Shown one piece after another: positions 1 through 9,553 of a stretch of DNA of 64,000 nucleotides. Below the pieces are notes generated by a model. That model was not told the origin of the DNA. It saw nothing but the letters and a program-made list of their open reading frames with translations, and made no database searches. This stretch comes from Pseudoalteromonas amylolytica. Its GTDB lineage: Bacteria; Pseudomonadota; Gammaproteobacteria; Enterobacterales; Alteromonadaceae. The DNA lies in assembly GCF_001854605.1 (NCBI RefSeq), contig NZ_MKJU01000025.1:951288-1015287 (forward strand), given 5' to 3'. Every line of letters starts with the position of its first letter. Position 1 is the first letter of the stretch. The position numbers were made by a program, and so were the translations under genes.

Positions 1-3000
1 TTTGGCCTACCTGTGGAGCCGGACGTGTAGATAACATACGCACGATGCGCAGGAGTTAAATCTACCGAACAAGGCGTGCTTTTTTGCGCTGCTATCAACT
101 GCGCATCGTTGTCGATATCCGCTATGATGTAGTCGCTTTGCTGGATAACACTGTCAGCGCTTTGGCTGTCACATATCAACATGCTGACGGTAGCATCCTC
201 AAGAATGTCTTTGATACGCGATTCTGGGTAAGCTAAGTCTAAAGGTAAGTAAGCAGCCCCAAGCTTCATAACCGCCAGCAAAGTGATCAGTAATTCATTG
301 CGTCTTGGCAACGCTATGGCGATTAGTTGCCTCTCCGATACACCTTTTTGCGCCAGATAATGAGCCATTTGATTAACTCGCTCATCAAGCTCCTGATAAT
401 TCAGGCTCTGTAGCTCGCTTTGTAATGCTATGTGCTTGGGAAAACGTGTTACAGCTTTATCAAAGTCACTGATAACACTGCTATTGCTTGGGAGCTTATG
501 TTGACCGTGTTGCAATGGCGCAAGCAACACCGAATGATATTCCTGTTTGCCAAGTAATGAACAAGTCCTGCTCGACAAAGCATCATCACATTGTAATTCA
601 CATAGCAGTGACATCAGGCTTTGCACATGGCACTCAACCATATCTCGTTCAAATTTGCCTTGGTTGAACTCTATGTGTAATGACCATTGTTGCTCGATAC
701 AAACTAGATTGCAGCTCAGTTCAAATTGTCCATATTGAGCCGAACTACTTATATCTTGAGTCATCAAACCAGTAAAATCAGGCAAGCTCTGTACTTTGTC
801 TAAATTAAACAATGTAGCTGGTAAATTAACCGCTTGCTGAGTGAGTGCCGAATACGGATAGTGTTGATGTTCAAACGCATCAAGCAGTTGAGCTTGAACA
901 GTTTTTATCAATATTCCAACGTCTTGGCATGCACCTACATTCACTGAGATAGGCAAAATATTGGTGCAATACCCTACAAGCGCTTGGTCTAGTAACGCAG
1001 AGTCACGCCTCCCTGCTAGCAATTGTCTGTCTGATACGGGAATAGCCACAGTAACAACGGATTCTGTACTGAGTTTGTGCAGCCACAACATGTATATCGC
1101 AAGCAAACTTGCAAATTGACCACAGCCTTGGCGTTTGGCCAATGTAGCAATGTTATTGATAGCATCACTGCCAACTATGTAGTTTAAGCTATCTACCGCA
1201 TAGTGTGTTGTTTGAATGTTGTTAGCACTTTTTGGTAAAGACACACTTGGACAATCCGCCAATTGTTTTCGCCAATACTGCTCATCTGCCGTAAAACTTG
1301 GTGATGCACGATACTCTTCCAAGGCTTCAACATAATCACTAAAGTGTACGACTTGCTGGCTAGTTGCTGCGAAAGGTTGGCAATAAAACTTGGCGATATA
1401 CTCAAGCAACTGCGCCATTGCAATGCCATCAAACAACAAGTGATGGGCAACCACACTTAAATAGTGGGTGTTTTCATCAGTTGCAATTAATGTAAAACGA
1501 CATAAGCCTGAGCGCTCAAAATCAAACGGCCTATAGCGCAGCGTTTGCAATTGTTCGTCAATTTTATCTCCCTGGCCGAGTTCAATAACGTCAAGTTGTG
1601 GTGTTTGCTTTTCCAATCTCTGATGACACAGCTTGTCGGTATTTACACCATAATTGAGGATCGGCACAGTGTGATATACCTGAGCGACTGCATTTTGAAG
1701 CTGTGCTTTATCAAGCTTACCTTGAAGCATGAGTGTCGCTTGCAGGTGATACGCTTTAGCGCCCTCTTCACTGCGAAGGGCCAAAGCAAGCAACTGTTGC
1801 TGAGCTTCGGTGAGCGCAAACTCGTTAACACCAGCGGATGTTAGCGTGGCTATCGGCCCGAAATACCCCGCTTGTTGAAGCGCCAATACGCTGTCTTTTA
1901 CCGCTTGGATGATAGCCTCTACATCGGCATCGCTGTGAGCATCACTTAAGAAACAATTACGGCCTTCCCAAATAAACACCCCACGGTTAAGCATTTCATA
2001 GAAAAACACATCCAAGTTTTGGTTAAATCTGAAACGGAACAAAGACGCGAACGACTCAATACTAATGGGGATATTTTTAGATTCAAAAAATGTGTTCAGC
2101 GTTTGTTTTAAATACGTGGTCTTTTCAGTGATTTGCTCCTGACATTGTGCGCCGCGCTTTTTAATTTCACTCAGTACCGCTTTTGCGCTCGCCATCGCCA
2201 ATGGGTGTTTGCAGAATGTACCCGCAAAGAACGTGGTATCAACTTGTGGATATGACTGGTCGCCATATTGCCAAGCCCCCCCATCAATACAATCTAAGTA
2301 TTGTGCACTGCCTGCAACCACACCAATGGGCATTCCGCCGCCAACAATCTTGCCATAGGTCGCCATATCAGCCTGAATTCCGAGCAATGCTTGTACCCCA
2401 CCTGGGTGTGCTCTAAAGCCGGTGATCATTTCATCGAAAATTAAGGCTATTCCCAACTCTTTGGTCAATGCTCGTAGCTGATGTAAAAACGCCCAAGGCT
2501 GCAGTTCAGGGTGACGACTTTGCACAGGCTCCACCAACACCGCAGCGATAGAATCCGCTTGAGCACGAATAACGTCCAAAGCATGTTCGCTGCCGTAATC
2601 AAGCACTAAATTATCTGCAATGGCCCCATGGCGTACACCTGAACACATTGGCTCAACATCATCACCAGCCGGCGTTGGATGGGCTAGCGTGCCATCATAA
2701 TGGCCATGATAAGCGCCATTAAACTGAACAATTTTGTCTTTTTTGCTGTGGGTACGGGCTAAACGAACCGCAGTCATCACCGCCTCGGTTCCCGAGTTAC
2801 AAAATGTAACCCGCTCTAAAGCAGTCAGCTCACTGATAAGCTTAGCCACATCGCAGGCCAAAGGACTTGCCAAGCCCAGCTGTAACCCCGAGTCGATTTG
2901 TTCGTACATCGCCTGAGTGATAAATTCCGGTTTGTGACCGAACAGGTTAACCCCAAAGTCCATGGTAATATCAATATATTCATTGTCATCGATATCCCAA

Positions 3001-6000
3001 ATACGCGCACCTTGGCAGCGTTTTCCAAACACTGGGTACAGCATTTCCTTACTCGACAACCTAAACCCTGCCGAAGCTCGGCAATCTGCTAGATGTGAAC
3101 GGTGCTCGCCAACCAGTTGTTTTGAGCTAGAGGTTTTTTCGCAATAGCTTTTTGCCAACTGCGCTTGATAACTTTTGCTAACCTCGCCGCTTTGCTGTGC
3201 ACTTAGCTGTTTTGATGCAAAACCTGGCAGCACACTGGTGCTTTGTGGGCGTACCGAAGCGGCGATTTTCGAAACTTTGAGCTTTGCAGTTGCTAGATTT
3301 GTCGTTTGCATCTCTGTAGAAGCCGTTTGTGTGAGCGCAAAACCCTGCAACATTTGTAGTTGTCTAGCGCTTACAGCATCAACACTTAACCTTGCCTGCT
3401 CTGAGGTAACGCTTGCCGCAGCCTGCAATTGCTCTTTACAGATTGCTGTCAAAATTTGTTCGTTTACAGCATGCGTCGAATTGTTACTCGCTGCGGTAAT
3501 GTCGTTATGACTCTGTGCAACTACCTCTGTTGGTGCCGACAGTTCTGGCGTACTTTGATAGTCGCTGTGGCGTTCGATGTAATCGACTAAGCGCTCGACT
3601 GTACTTAACTCTTCATAAAACTGCCTAACACTGAACTCTAACGAAAACTCTTTTTCATAAGTTCTAACCGCCTGCATGATCATCAAAGAGTCCACGCCCA
3701 TTTCCAACAAAGGCTGCTGAGTATCAATATCAGTTACAGGCATAGATAACAGCGATGACAACGTATTGAGAACGAACCCGCTGATAACCTCATGGCGTGA
3801 CTGCGTAGAACCTTGAGGTTGCACTTGTGAGTCAACAACCTCGTAATTGGATGAATCCCCCACAACCCAAAAGCGCGATTTAGCAAATGGATAGCTAGGA
3901 ATGGGTTGTCTTTGTACATCACAAGCGGGGTATATTGTGGACCAGTTAAGATCCACGCCAAGTTCAAACGCACGAGCAATAGCCGCGCCGTAGCGCTCAA
4001 ATCCATCACCTTTGGGATGTAAAACACTAATGTATTCGCAATTTGCTCTTGGCAGGTTTTCTTGAACTATGGTGCTAAGTACAGGTTTTGGTCCTACCTC
4101 GACTAAACAGCAATATTCAAGCGATGCTAGATGTGTGAGCGCTTTAGCAAACCGAACAGGCTGGGTTATCTGCTCGACCCAATATGCTGGCTGACACAAT
4201 GCTTCGTGTTCGCTCTGCCCTGTTACGCTCGATATAAACTCGTAACGTGGCGGTGCATAATTCAACGTTTCGGCAACGGCTTTAAAATCTGCAAGCATAG
4301 GTTGCATCAACGGAGAATGAAAGGCCCGCGCCGTGTTCAATGCCTTATATTTTATGCTTCGCTGCGTTAGTTGCTCACTAATTTTCTGTATGGCTTCATC
4401 GCTACCAGAGAACACCACTCCACTTTCACCGTGATAGGCCGAAATGGCAGCTTCTTGACTAAAAGGTTTAATTAACTCTTCAGCCAGCGACTCTTCGCAA
4501 CGGGCTGACACCATACTCCCTGTTGCTTCAAGTTGCTGCATAAGTTGCGCGCGTGCACTTATGAGCTTAATCGCATCTGCCAGTGAGAACACACCTGCAA
4601 TACAGGCTGCTGCGTATTCCCCCACACTATGGCCGACTAGCTTGTCTGGCGTCACTCCTAAGCTTATCCAAAGCTCACACAGTGCATATTCAATGGCAAA
4701 AATAGCAACCTGAGTCCACTTAGTTTGATCTAACAGTTCATCTGTCTCATCACCATACAACACATCCAACAGGCGCTCACCGAGCTTGTCAGACAACAGC
4801 GCATCACATTTGTCTATCGCCGCTTTAAACACGGGCTGCGTATCATAAAGCGCCTTGCCCATCGCGTGGTACTGTGCGCCCTGCCCAGTAAACAAAAAGA
4901 CAAGGTCTGGTTTGTTAGCACTATCTTTTGATGCTTGGTGTACGCCTTGTTTTAAGTTCTTAAGTAATTGCGTACGCGATGTTGCATACACTCCAGCCCT
5001 GAAGCCTTTTATAAAAGGCCTATGCGCTACGGTATAAATTAAAGCATCAAACTGTTCGTTACTGAGGGTGCTTAATGTTTGTGCGTATTTATCGATGAGT
5101 TTTGCAAGTGATGCTTCAGATTTGGCTGACAACGGCAAAATATAAGGCGTGTTTGTTGCTGATAAATCCAACTTGGCAGCCTTTTGCACAGGTGCTTCAC
5201 TTAAGATCACATGGGCGTTAGTACCACCAAATCCAAATGAACTAACCCCTGCCATTGCTGCCTTGCCTGGGTGTTCAGGCCAAGCAGTAAGCTCACTTTT
5301 TACCGTCAGCGACATTTTATCCCACGCGATATGAGGATTAAGTTGCTCTACGTATCTTTGCCCAGGGATTTGTTTATTTTCTAAACACAGTAACGCCTTG
5401 ATAAGCCCAGCAATACCCGCACCAGATTCTAAATGACCAATATTGGCTTTTGTTGAGCCGAGTATGAGCGGCTGAGAAGTGGTTTTATGAACACCATATG
5501 TTTTATTTAGCGCAGAGACCTCAATAGGGTCTCCAAGCTCTGTACCCGTACCATGAGTTTCGACATACTGGACATCGCCACCTGAAACAAGCGCATTTTC
5601 CAAAGCTGCATTGATCACTTTTTGCTGGGCACCGCTATTAGGCGCTGTTAAGCCATTGCTGCGACCATCTTGATTGACTGCACTGCCTTTAAGTACACCG
5701 TAGATTGGGTCATTGTCTTTTACAGCCTGAGCCAAAGGTTTTAATAAAACACTCCCTACCCCTTCGCTTCGTACATAACCATTGGCGCTTTGTGAGAAAG
5801 TTTTGCAATGTCCGTCGGCTGAGAGCATCTGTGCGCTTTCACAAGCATCAGTCACCTCATTACTTAAGATCAAATTGACACCAGATACCAACGCCAGTGG
5901 GATTTCGTTATTACGTATCGCTTGCATCGCTTGATGTAAAGCCACCAAAGACGACGAGCACGCCGTATCGACAGCGACACTCGGACCTGTAAAGTTGTAG

Positions 6001-8609
6001 GTGTATGACAAACGATTAGCAGCAATGCTTAGCGCCGTCCCCGTGCCTAAATAAGGGTTTTCTGACAGAGCTTGTCGTGACAATAGAAAGTAGTCATTTT
6101 GTGATATACCAACATACACCCCCACATTTTCGCCCGCTAATTCCTCCGGTCGATAGCCCGCCGCTTCCATAGCATGATAAGTGGTCTCAAGTAGTATTCT
6201 GTGCTGGGGGTCGATAAATTTCGCTTCGCTTGGGGAGAGCGCAAACATCGCGGGATCAAAGCAATCGACTTCGTCCAGATAGCCGCCCATACGATGTGCA
6301 TCCAATTGCTGACACAATGAAAGGCGCTCTACAGAGGGTTTGCTGATGGCGTCAACCTTATCAACCAGTAACTGCCAATACGCAGCTAAGCCCTCTGCCT
6401 GTGGATAGCGACATGCCATACCGATGACGGCAATATCACCCTGTGCATCGTCAGATATGTTTTGTTGCTTTGCTGGTTGAGTGATATCTGACTTAGCCGT
6501 TTCATTTTCACTTTTTACTTGCCTGTCAGAGTTTTGGAATGCCTGTTGTATCGACTCAAATTCGCAAAGGTATTGCGTCAGCTGCGCAATACTTGGGTAT
6601 TCATATAACACTGTGGCTTCAAGTTCTATGTTATGAATTTCCATTAATTCACCGGAAATACGCACAGCTTTCATAGAATCAATACCCAACGACTGAAACG
6701 TTGCATCAATATCAAGAGACTTAGGGTCTTTATCCACCTCAAACGCTATCACCTCTTTTAGCACCTTTTGCACTGCATCTCGCATTGCTTTGCTAGCGCT
6801 TGCGCCGTTGACGGAAACTGACGATGTGTTGGCCTGTGTATGCGGTATATCACGGCTTCGAGCCACGGGCTCGAAGCCGTTATTTAGATAGTGGCGTTTA
6901 TTTTCTTGCCGTTGAATCTTACCACTAGAGGTTTTTAACACTCTTCCTGGTTTAATAAGTACAAGCTCATAAGGGGTAATGCCATGCTGCTCGATGATAG
7001 CTTGAGTCACCGCTGCAAATATTTGCTGTGCATCGAGCTTTCTAAGTGCTGTGCGCTTAACCTGTTGCACAACCACCAACCCTTGATCACCATTATCGGT
7101 CGTTATCGAAAATGCTGCGCCTCCGTTGTTATCTAGCGCATCGTGTGCTTCTGTAACAGTCAGCTCTATATCCTGCGGATAATAATTTTTCCCTCTGAAA
7201 ATCAGCACATCCTTGCAACGACCAGTCACATAAAGCTCTTCTTGATACATAAATCCAAGATCGCCAGTACGCAAATATGGGCCATCATGCTCATCAGCAA
7301 TAAAGGCATTAAAGGTTTCTTCGGTTGCTTGCTCGTTTTGCCAATACCCTTTGGCAACACTTGCCCCTTTTACCCATATTTCACCGATTTCACCTTCGTC
7401 GCAGCGCAGCTTTGATTCTGGGTTAACAATAACAATCGTGTGATTTTGCCAGCTCACGCCACAAGATATAGCATGGTATGCTTGTTCGTTATCCTCAGCC
7501 TGCAAATCGTAAAAAGGCTGTTCTTGTTGATACTGCTCGGCTAACACCGCCTTACCTTGGTGCATTTGCTCCGCATCGAGTTTTAGCACCTTGGTCAGCT
7601 GTGACAGGCGTCCACCTGTGGCAAATAATGTGGTTTCAGCCATGCCATAACATGGGGAAATGCTCTGACGCGTTAAGCCACAACGTTTAAATTTTTGATA
7701 AAAGCGCTCAAGCGTACTGGCTCGAACAGGCTCAGCGCCATTGAGCGCACAGCGCCAGTGTGATAAATCTAGTGTAGCGAGTTCTTCATCTTTAACCGTA
7801 TCAACGCACAAATCATACGCGAAATTAGGCGCACTGGAGGTCAAAGCCTTTGTTTCGCTAAGTAATTTCAACCAACGCACTGGTTTTTGCAAAAAGTAAG
7901 TTGGATTCATCAATGCTGCAGGTGCACCGATATAGATTGGATGCATGATCCCAAAGATAAGGCCCATGTCATGAAAGTGCGGGAGCCAACTCACAATCGG
8001 CGTGTTTTCATTGTGGCCAAATGCAAGCTTCATCATTTCTTCGTTATCAATGATATTCGCGTGGTCGACCATCACGCCTTTTGGGTTACCAGTAGAACCT
8101 GATGTATATTGCAAAAAGGCAAGATCGCTACCTTTAATGTCAATGTCTTGCCATGCAAGTGGTTCAACAAGCTCGCTATTTCGCACATCAGTTGTGAAAA
8201 TGGGTAATGCGGTCAAGCTTGGTTCAGACTCAAAAAGCGGTCTTGCGATGTCGTTGATCCTACTTGTGGTCAATGCACCTGTGGCGCCAGCATCTACTAT
8301 GATGCTACGCAGCCTATCAATATTTTGATTTTTCTTCGGAGGGTACGCTGGAACCGCAACAACACCCGCATATAAACAGGCAAAGAATGCTTCAACAAAC
8401 TCAAAACCCGAGTTGTAAAGCAGCAAGGCTCGGTCGCCTTTTTTAAAGTGGATCTTTAATTGTGATGCAATCTCTCTTACATTTTGGTCTAACTGTGCGT
8501 AGGTAAGGGTTTTACTTGCTTGCTCATCTTCGAAGAAATATTGATATGCGACATCATCGCCACGCGTTTTAGCCAATGAAACTAAAGACGCCACTATGTT
8601 TGTATTCAT
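1..8609 (-). CDS. Hybrid PKS-NRPS, FAAL-ACP-KS-AT-ACP-aminotransferase-C-A (3' end beyond window)
   Basis: Loading subunit of a lipopeptide assembly line; about 2,869 residues lie in the window and the frame is still open at the left edge. Domains in order: fatty acyl-AMP ligase (about 1-570; YTSGSTGNPKG near 168, SWLPHFHDMGL, CYGMAETTLFATGG, end motif KTSSGKIQR), ACP (LGIDSM, Ser645), ketosynthase (DTACSSS, Cys884; ETHGTGT; NIGHLESGAG), acyltransferase (GHSVGE, Ser1328; AFHS, the malonyl-type signature), second ACP (MGVDSL, Ser1641), a long Ala/Ser/Gln-rich linker, class III PLP aminotransferase (TYGKIVGGG, Lys2087), condensation domain (HHLLFDG, 2389-2395), adenylation domain cut just after YTSGSTGRP. 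By family logic it activates a fatty acid, extends it with malonate, aminates the beta-keto group and joins it to an amino acid, as in iturin and mycosubtilin synthases. I chose ATG 8609; ATG 8675 is an in-frame alternative and neither has a clear ribosome site. Later modules lie outside the window. Confidence 0.93.
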   Translation of the reverse strand, partial: MNTNIVASLVSLAKTRGDDVAYQYFFEDEQASKTLTYAQLDQNVREIASQLKIHFKKGDRALLLYNSGFEFVEAFFACLYAGVVAVPAYPPKKNQNIDRLRSIIVDAGATGALTTSRINDIARPLFESEPSLTALPIFTTDVRNSELVEPLAWQDIDIKGSDLAFLQYTSGSTGNPKGVMVDHANIIDNEEMMKLAFGHNENTPIVSWLPHFHDMGLIFGIMHPIYIGAPAALMNPTYFLQKPVRWLKLLSETKALTSSAPNFAYDLCVDTVKDEELATLDLSHWRCALNGAEPVRASTLERFYQKFKRCGLTRQSISPCYGMAETTLFATGGRLSQLTKVLKLDAEQMHQGKAVLAEQYQQEQPFYDLQAEDNEQAYHAISCGVSWQNHTIVIVNPESKLRCDEGEIGEIWVKGASVAKGYWQNEQATEETFNAFIADEHDGPYLRTGDLGFMYQEELYVTGRCKDVLIFRGKNYYPQDIELTVTEAHDALDNNGGAAFSITTDNGDQGLVVVQQVKRTALRKLDAQQIFAAVTQAIIEQHGITPYELVLIKPGRVLKTSSGKIQRQENKRHYLNNGFEPVARSRDIPHTQANTSSVSVNGASASKAMRDAVQKVLKEVIAFEVDKDPKSLDIDATFQSLGIDSMKAVRISGELMEIHNIELEATVLYEYPSIAQLTQYLCEFESIQQAFQNSDRQVKSENETAKSDITQPAKQQNISDDAQGDIAVIGMACRYPQAEGLAAYWQLLVDKVDAISKPSVERLSLCQQLDAHRMGGYLDEVDCFDPAMFALSPSEAKFIDPQHRILLETTYHAMEAAGYRPEELAGENVGVYVGISQNDYFLLSRQALSENPYLGTGTALSIAANRLSYTYNFTGPSVAVDTACSSSLVALHQAMQAIRNNEIPLALVSGVNLILSNEVTDACESAQMLSADGHCKTFSQSANGYVRSEGVGSVLLKPLAQAVKDNDPIYGVLKGSAVNQDGRSNGLTAPNSGAQQKVINAALENALVSGGDVQYVETHGTGTELGDPIEVSALNKTYGVHKTTSQPLILGSTKANIGHLESGAGIAGLIKALLCLENKQIPGQRYVEQLNPHIAWDKMSLTVKSELTAWPEHPGKAAMAGVSSFGFGGTNAHVILSEAPVQKAAKLDLSATNTPYILPLSAKSEASLAKLIDKYAQTLSTLSNEQFDALIYTVAHRPFIKGFRAGVYATSRTQLLKNLKQGVHQASKDSANKPDLVFLFTGQGAQYHAMGKALYDTQPVFKAAIDKCDALLSDKLGERLLDVLYGDETDELLDQTKWTQVAIFAIEYALCELWISLGVTPDKLVGHSVGEYAAACIAGVFSLADAIKLISARAQLMQQLEATGSMVSARCEESLAEELIKPFSQEAAISAYHGESGVVFSGSDEAIQKISEQLTQRSIKYKALNTARAFHSPLMQPMLADFKAVAETLNYAPPRYEFISSVTGQSEHEALCQPAYWVEQITQPVRFAKALTHLASLEYCCLVEVGPKPVLSTIVQENLPRANCEYISVLHPKGDGFERYGAAIARAFELGVDLNWSTIYPACDVQRQPIPSYPFAKSRFWVVGDSSNYEVVDSQVQPQGSTQSRHEVISGFVLNTLSSLLSMPVTDIDTQQPLLEMGVDSLMIMQAVRTYEKEFSLEFSVRQFYEELSTVERLVDYIERHSDYQSTPELSAPTEVVAQSHNDITAASNNSTHAVNEQILTAICKEQLQAAASVTSEQARLSVDAVSARQLQMLQGFALTQTASTEMQTTNLATAKLKVSKIAASVRPQSTSVLPGFASKQLSAQQSGEVSKSYQAQLAKSYCEKTSSSKQLVGEHRSHLADCRASAGFRLSSKEMLYPVFGKRCQGARIWDIDDNEYIDITMDFGVNLFGHKPEFITQAMYEQIDSGLQLGLASPLACDVAKLISELTALERVTFCNSGTEAVMTAVRLARTHSKKDKIVQFNGAYHGHYDGTLAHPTPAGDDVEPMCSGVRHGAIADNLVLDYGSEHALDVIRAQADSIAAVLVEPVQSRHPELQPWAFLHQLRALTKELGIALIFDEMITGFRAHPGGVQALLGIQADMATYGKIVGGGMPIGVVAGSAQYLDCIDGGAWQYGDQSYPQVDTTFFAGTFCKHPLAMASAKAVLSEIKKRGAQCQEQITEKTTYLKQTLNTFFESKNIPISIESFASLFRFRFNQNLDVFFYEMLNRGVFIWEGRNCFLSDAHSDADVEAIIQAVKDSVLALQQAGYFGPIATLTSAGVNEFALTEAQQQLLALALRSEEGAKAYHLQATLMLQGKLDKAQLQNAVAQVYHTVPILNYGVNTDKLCHQRLEKQTPQLDVIELGQGDKIDEQLQTLRYRPFDFERSGLCRFTLIATDENTHYLSVVAHHLLFDGIAMAQLLEYIAKFYCQPFAATSQQVVHFSDYVEALEEYRASPSFTADEQYWRKQLADCPSVSLPKSANNIQTTHYAVDSLNYIVGSDAINNIATLAKRQGCGQFASLLAIYMLWLHKLSTESVVTVAIPVSDRQLLAGRRDSALLDQALVGYCTNILPISVNVGACQDVGILIKTVQAQLLDAFEHQHYPYSALTQQAVNLPATLFNLDKVQSLPDFTGLMTQDISSSAQYGQFELSCNLVCIEQQWSLHIEFNQGKFERDMVECHVQSLMSLLCELQCDDALSSRTCSLLGKQEYHSVLLAPLQHGQHKLPSNSSVISDFDKAVTRFPKHIALQSELQSLNYQELDERVNQMAHYLAQKGVSERQLIAIALPRRNELLITLLAVMKLGAAYLPLDLAYPESRIKDILEDATVSMLICDSQSADSVIQQSDYIIADIDNDAQLIAAQKSTPCSVDLTPAHRAYVIYTSGSTGRP

Positions 8610-9448
8610 TCCATGCCCATCAACGATAAGTACCGTATTACCACATAGATCACTGTGGCTACCGCCAAGTGACATCAATGGCAACACCGCACATTTACGA
8701 TCTTACAATTGATAAAAATCAACTAATTCATTTAGATCAACAAATGCATATATGCAAAACATCCATTGAGTGCTAACTAAGAATAATCAGAGAAAGTGTT
8801 CTCTAATCAACTGCTTCTTATTACTACAACTACTTCAATCAACACATAAAACTATCGTGCTAATTACAATATTTGCTAAGCAGAAATCGTAAATCTCGTA
8901 TTAAACAGCTACGGCACCACAAACAATTTCAAAAAACTTAACGGTCTAAAAAATTACCTATTAGAACAGAATGTTACCACACCCAGAAAACTAATAAAGA
9001 AATAAATACAAAAAATTAACACAAAGAACACCTTTGTGCATTTAATTTACCTTTGTATAGTATAAAATCACTAAGATTAGGTAAATTACAGCGTCTTACA
9101 CGGTAGTTATACCAGCCGTCCGTGTTGATCACACCACTTGTAAAAATAATCAAATTTCGCCATCAACCAGCTTTAGCCGTTGTTTTTAGAAAAGTGTAGC
9201 CTAACTATATTATTTTGCTTAGCTTATTTCAGGCTTATGAAATTTTTAATAATTTGATATTGAAGATCGGCGATGCGCGTGTAGACGTTTTTTAGTTTTT
9301 AAGAGATTGCCGTAATCATGTGACAATTAATGTACTTTGACTTTTTTGAACGTGTAGATTTTCTAACTATGAGGGAGTCTTGTTGAGCGTTTAATGTTAT
9401 CAAAGCTGACCTATAGGGTACTAAGTGAAAACCCGCTATTAAATTAGG
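8610..9448. other. AT-rich non-coding region upstream of the PKS-NRPS gene
   Basis: About 840 bases with no convincing gene on either strand. It must carry the promoter and leader of the leftward PKS-NRPS gene. Two dyads near 9021-9088 are listed separately. The short open frame 9299-9526 (minus) lacks a recognisable family, overlaps an inverted repeat and is not called. Confidence 0.6.
9021..9088. promoter_or_regulatory. Two dyads upstream of the PKS-NRPS gene
   Basis: A perfect 7-bp inverted repeat, CACAAAG at 9021-9027 and CTTTGTG at 9033-9039 with a 5-base spacer, is followed by a perfect 9-bp inverted repeat, AATTTACCT at 9045-9053 and AGGTAAATT at 9080-9088 with a 26-base spacer. They lie about 400 bases upstream of the PKS-NRPS start and could be operator sites. 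No regulator gene is in view on this side, so the role is inference. Confidence 0.35.
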
Positions 9449-9521
9449 TAACCTGAACTCGGGATGCAGAAATAAACATAAGCATAGTGCGATAGCATGC
9501 AGCTTATCCGAGTTCAGGTTA
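9449..9521. repeat. Perfect 14-bp inverted repeat with 45-base loop
   Basis: TAACCTGAACTCGG at 9449-9462 and its exact reverse complement at 9508-9521. It lies just downstream of the leftward Spo0M-like gene. There is no T-tract, so it does not look like an ordinary terminator. It may be the end region of a small non-autonomous element or a dispersed repeat; one copy only is seen in this window. Confidence 0.6.
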
Positions 9522-9553
9522 GGCAAGTCCGCCGATTAGTTTGATGCCTTAAT

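Noticed and set aside
3175..3510. 111-residue open frame on the plus strand within the PKS-NRPS gene
   Set aside because: Shadow of the low-complexity linker in the opposite strand; no independent evidence.
9299..9526. 75-residue open frame on the minus strand
   Set aside because: No family, no clear ribosome site, composition like random translation, and it overlaps the 14-bp inverted repeat.
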